Shown: positions 63,476-64,000 of the stretch, in pieces
Layout of the letters: each line of letters begins with the position of its first letter
Numbering within the stretch: the stretch's first letter is position 1
Source of the DNA: Rhyacichthys aspro
Taxonomy: Eukaryota > Chordata > Actinopteri > Gobiiformes > Rhyacichthyidae
NCBI GenBank assembly: GCA_036850595.1
Contig: CM072160.1
Span: forward strand, 5,349,773-5,413,772
Direction of reading: 5' to 3'
DNA: 64,000 nucleotides
Translations under genes and position numbers: made by a program
Notes under the pieces: generated by a model
Told to the model about the DNA's origin: nothing
The model's database searches: none
The model's input: the letters and a program-made list of their open reading frames with translations, nothing else

Positions 63476-64000
63476 TGTTGTTTACTACTATCAAATGTGT
63501 ATAAGTGCATTCATTATAGTAAAAAGCACATCTGTCAAAACTCCACACAACTCAATGAAAGGCTGGAGAAAAGAAAAGTGTAAGGTGTAAAATTGCAATT
63601 TTACCACCAGATTCCAAAAGCACTTCATGTTAGTCTCAGTTATATTTGACTTAAGATTAGGAGGCATTATCAGCACTGCTTTCATTTAAATCAAACTAGT
63701 GCCTTTATTTATATCATTTAAAACTAAAAAATAAGGGTGATTAAGTTCAGACATCAGTCGGTTGAGTCAACTATTTATTGTATTAATTAGTTTATGAGTG
63801 ATATTATATATCATGCTACATAAAGGGCAATTTCAATAGATATTTCTAAAAAGCTCCCTTCTGTATATTTAGTCATGCTCTTTAATGCAATCAGACCATA
63901 TTGTTATTAAAGATCTTGAGGCTGTGTCGTTTGAAAGGCTGGATTCATTATAGGTTCCAGCTCTACTCTTGACTCAATCACTTAAAGGAGCTACTCTCAG
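63476..64000. other. Unannotated sequence to the window end
   Basis: AT-rich sequence with no recognised feature. The last bases (TTAAAGGAGCTACTCTCAG from 63982) could be the start of a MITE cut by the window edge, but this cannot be judged. Confidence 0.3.

Noticed and set aside
63982..64000. TTAAAGGAGC start resembling a teleost MITE terminus
   Set aside because: Only 19 bases remain before the window edge, so neither the second end nor a target duplication can be seen.
1..64000. CRISPR arrays, operons, phage modules, tRNA or rRNA genes
   Set aside because: None is present. The sequence is vertebrate-like with no regularly spaced repeats, clustered bacterial-type genes or recognisable tRNA box sequences.

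Overview
The window looks like non-coding, transposon-rich vertebrate DNA, most probably from a ray-finned (teleost) fish. It is AT-rich by eye and has no operon structure, Shine-Dalgarno sites or tRNA/rRNA genes. No long reading frame carries a recognisable host protein. What can be recognised is simple-sequence DNA and short non-autonomous DNA transposons typical of teleost genomes: hAT-type with 8-bp target duplications, a TTAA-flanked MITE, a decayed piggyBac copy and a solo LTR. The species call is an inference from repeat style; no gene identifies it.

Layout. 0-5 kb: a 12-bp minisatellite (1367-1422), then a pair of diverged direct repeats about 2.2 kb apart (1895-2434 and 4115-4672). 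The first is interrupted at its right edge by a 663-bp hAT-like element (2435-3097); the second keeps the empty insertion site. A CpG-rich patch and a (GT)n tract lie between them. 5-22 kb: mostly unique AT-rich sequence with one TTAA-flanked MITE (11105-11508), the first copy of a ~245-bp dispersed repeat (14547-14793) and a second, inverted copy of the hAT-like element (18082-18744). 22.3-22.6 kb: about 320 bp of nearly pure A and G homopolymer blocks that look like a mis-resolved purine repeat. 22.6-36.9 kb: unique sequence with the second copy of the 245-bp repeat (27776-28014) and several stretches whose composition suggests regulatory elements.

36.9-38.6 kb: a decayed piggyBac element with TTAA at both ends, inverted termini, three copies of a 17-bp palindrome and a truncated, frameshifted transposase on the minus strand. 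41.7-41.9 kb: a 219-bp solo LTR with a perfect 5-bp target duplication. 45-46.2 kb: a short strong hairpin, a coding-like fragment, a third and deleted hAT-like copy and a probable LINE 3-prime end. 48.3 kb: a 105-bp candidate exon with good splice sites on both sides. 48.4-64 kb: mainly unannotated sequence with microsatellites, a POU/homeodomain-motif-dense stretch near 50.3 kb and a conserved-element-like stretch near 62.5-62.8 kb.

I found no credible new multi-gene system. The best-supported results are transposon archaeology: the hAT insertion with its matching empty site, the piggyBac architecture and the solo LTR. The most useful follow-ups are the 48.3-kb candidate exon and the 22.3-kb homopolymer block. 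The window may be intergenic or lie in large introns; the sequence alone does not decide.
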